Below, piece after piece: positions 63,256 to 64,000 of a stretch of 64,000 bases of DNA. The stretch is taken from assembly GCA_023525715.1 (NCBI GenBank), contig CM042010.1:86791384-86855383 (forward strand). Direction: 5' to 3'. How positions within the stretch are numbered: position 1 is the stretch's first letter; every line of letters starts with the position of its first letter. Made by a program: the position numbers and the translations under genes. The notes below the pieces were generated by a model, which did no database searches, was not told the DNA's origin, and saw only the letters and a program-made list of their open reading frames with translations. The DNA comes from Cichorium intybus. Lineage: Eukaryota; Streptophyta; Magnoliopsida; Asterales; Asteraceae.

Positions 63256-64000
63256 GACCTTAATTTTAATGTCTGTATATTCATAATGGAACTTCAACGA
63301 CACTCTAGTGCCTTTGAGGTAAGTCAAAAAATATGATTGGAGGTGTGAAATAAAATGTGTATTGGACATAAAGCAAAAAAGAATAGATAACCAAAGGGAT
63401 CAAATCTCTAATTTAGTCATAAATAGATGATCACCAAAATATAAGTTAGTATACGATACTCTTCAATGTTGCATGTTGATTGATCGACTTAAGTAACAAG
63501 GCCAACTGACAGATCTGCAACATATTGTTATCGACATCTATTAAGACCATACCACCCTTATCAATAAAATAAAATGAATTTTTTACCCTTTGGAGGAAAT
63601 TGGAAGGAATGGAAGTCTTATGACTAAATTGGTCAACATACATACCTCAACTTAATTTTAAGTAGGAAACCCTTTTAAAAATGTCATTATATTTTACACG
63701 ACCACTTGATTCCAAATAGCTGACAAGAGTGAATATTTTCTTCTATACTGATTTAAATGTATTGTCTTAACATTTTAATATATTTTTATTGAATAATAGA
63801 TTAAAACTATTTTTAAGTTTGGTCATATACTTAGCTCTCTAACAGCTGGTTCTTTGTTTTATTTTGACAAATATCGATCAAAATCTTCATTTACTTTTGG
63901 CGATTGCTGATCAGACCCGTATTAATGTCATATACTTTTTTTTTGATTTAATCAAATTGTGTATTTTCTATATCATTATACTAAAGCAAGCAATGTTGGA
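63256..64000. other. AT-rich DNA, nothing recognised
   Basis: No frame above 65 codons and no repeat structure was seen. Confidence 0.5.

Overview
This window is plant nuclear DNA, almost certainly from a eudicot. It holds plant-type LTR retrotransposons of several named lineages, CACTA transposons, fragments of plant genes (plastid rbcL, a root-type ferredoxin-NADP reductase exon, an NTRC thioredoxin exon) and AT-rich spacers. The style of several LTRs suggests a composite (Asteraceae), but that is only inference. I find no intact host gene, no rRNA or tRNA gene and no CRISPR array. The window is a nest of mobile elements.

Layout. 1-5.1 kb: short repeats around a 2.77-kb solo LTR (1487-4260) with a perfect 5-bp target duplication. 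5.1-5.75 kb: microsatellite and a LINE fragment. 5.75-15.29 kb: a minus-strand Tekay-type chromovirus with two LTRs and broken gag-pol. It is followed on its 3' side by a second PBS and leader, so it is one and a fraction tandem copies. 15.33-25.99 kb: a plus-strand Tat-lineage Ty3/gypsy element with matching LTRs, target duplication GTATA, a dual RNase H, a 118-bp tandem array and an antisense gene that appears to be spliced. 25.99-28.9 kb: (AT)n, a 165-bp plastid rbcL insert, and the end of a CACTA element with four 258-bp tandem repeats.

28.9-33 kb: long non-coding stretches, partly LTR-like. 33-35.5 kb: minus-strand remnant of a Sirevirus-like env-type region. 35.5-37.9 kb: 3' LTR and RNase H end of another Ty1/copia element. 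37.9-43.1 kb: Athila-type remnants (LTR, PBS, gag and protease pieces, then a second LTR). 43.2-43.9 kb: the end of a chromovirus LTR with PBS. 46-49.1 kb: CACTA debris, with an NTRC exon, a Ulp1-like peptidase exon pair, a terminus, and a decayed TNP2 transposase. 49.7-50.15 kb: a 458-bp foldback element. 51.9-52.9 kb: exon fragments of an unknown gene and of root-type FNR.

52.9-55.0 kb: a complete gag-only retrotransposon (TR-GAG type; 307-bp LTRs, TSD ATATT). 55.7-60.1 kb: a complete but defective Reina-type chromovirus (TSD CCTTG) that split a 121-codon minus-strand open frame. 60.1-64 kb: AT-rich DNA with one inverted-repeat element.

The autonomous-type elements supply the machinery (gag, protease, RT-RNase H, integrase). 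The gag-only element, the foldbacks and the deletion derivatives look like dependants. LTR similarity by eye suggests the Reina and gag-only elements are the youngest insertions and the Tat element is older. Coordinates of degenerate elements are approximate. Family assignments rest on motifs read by eye.
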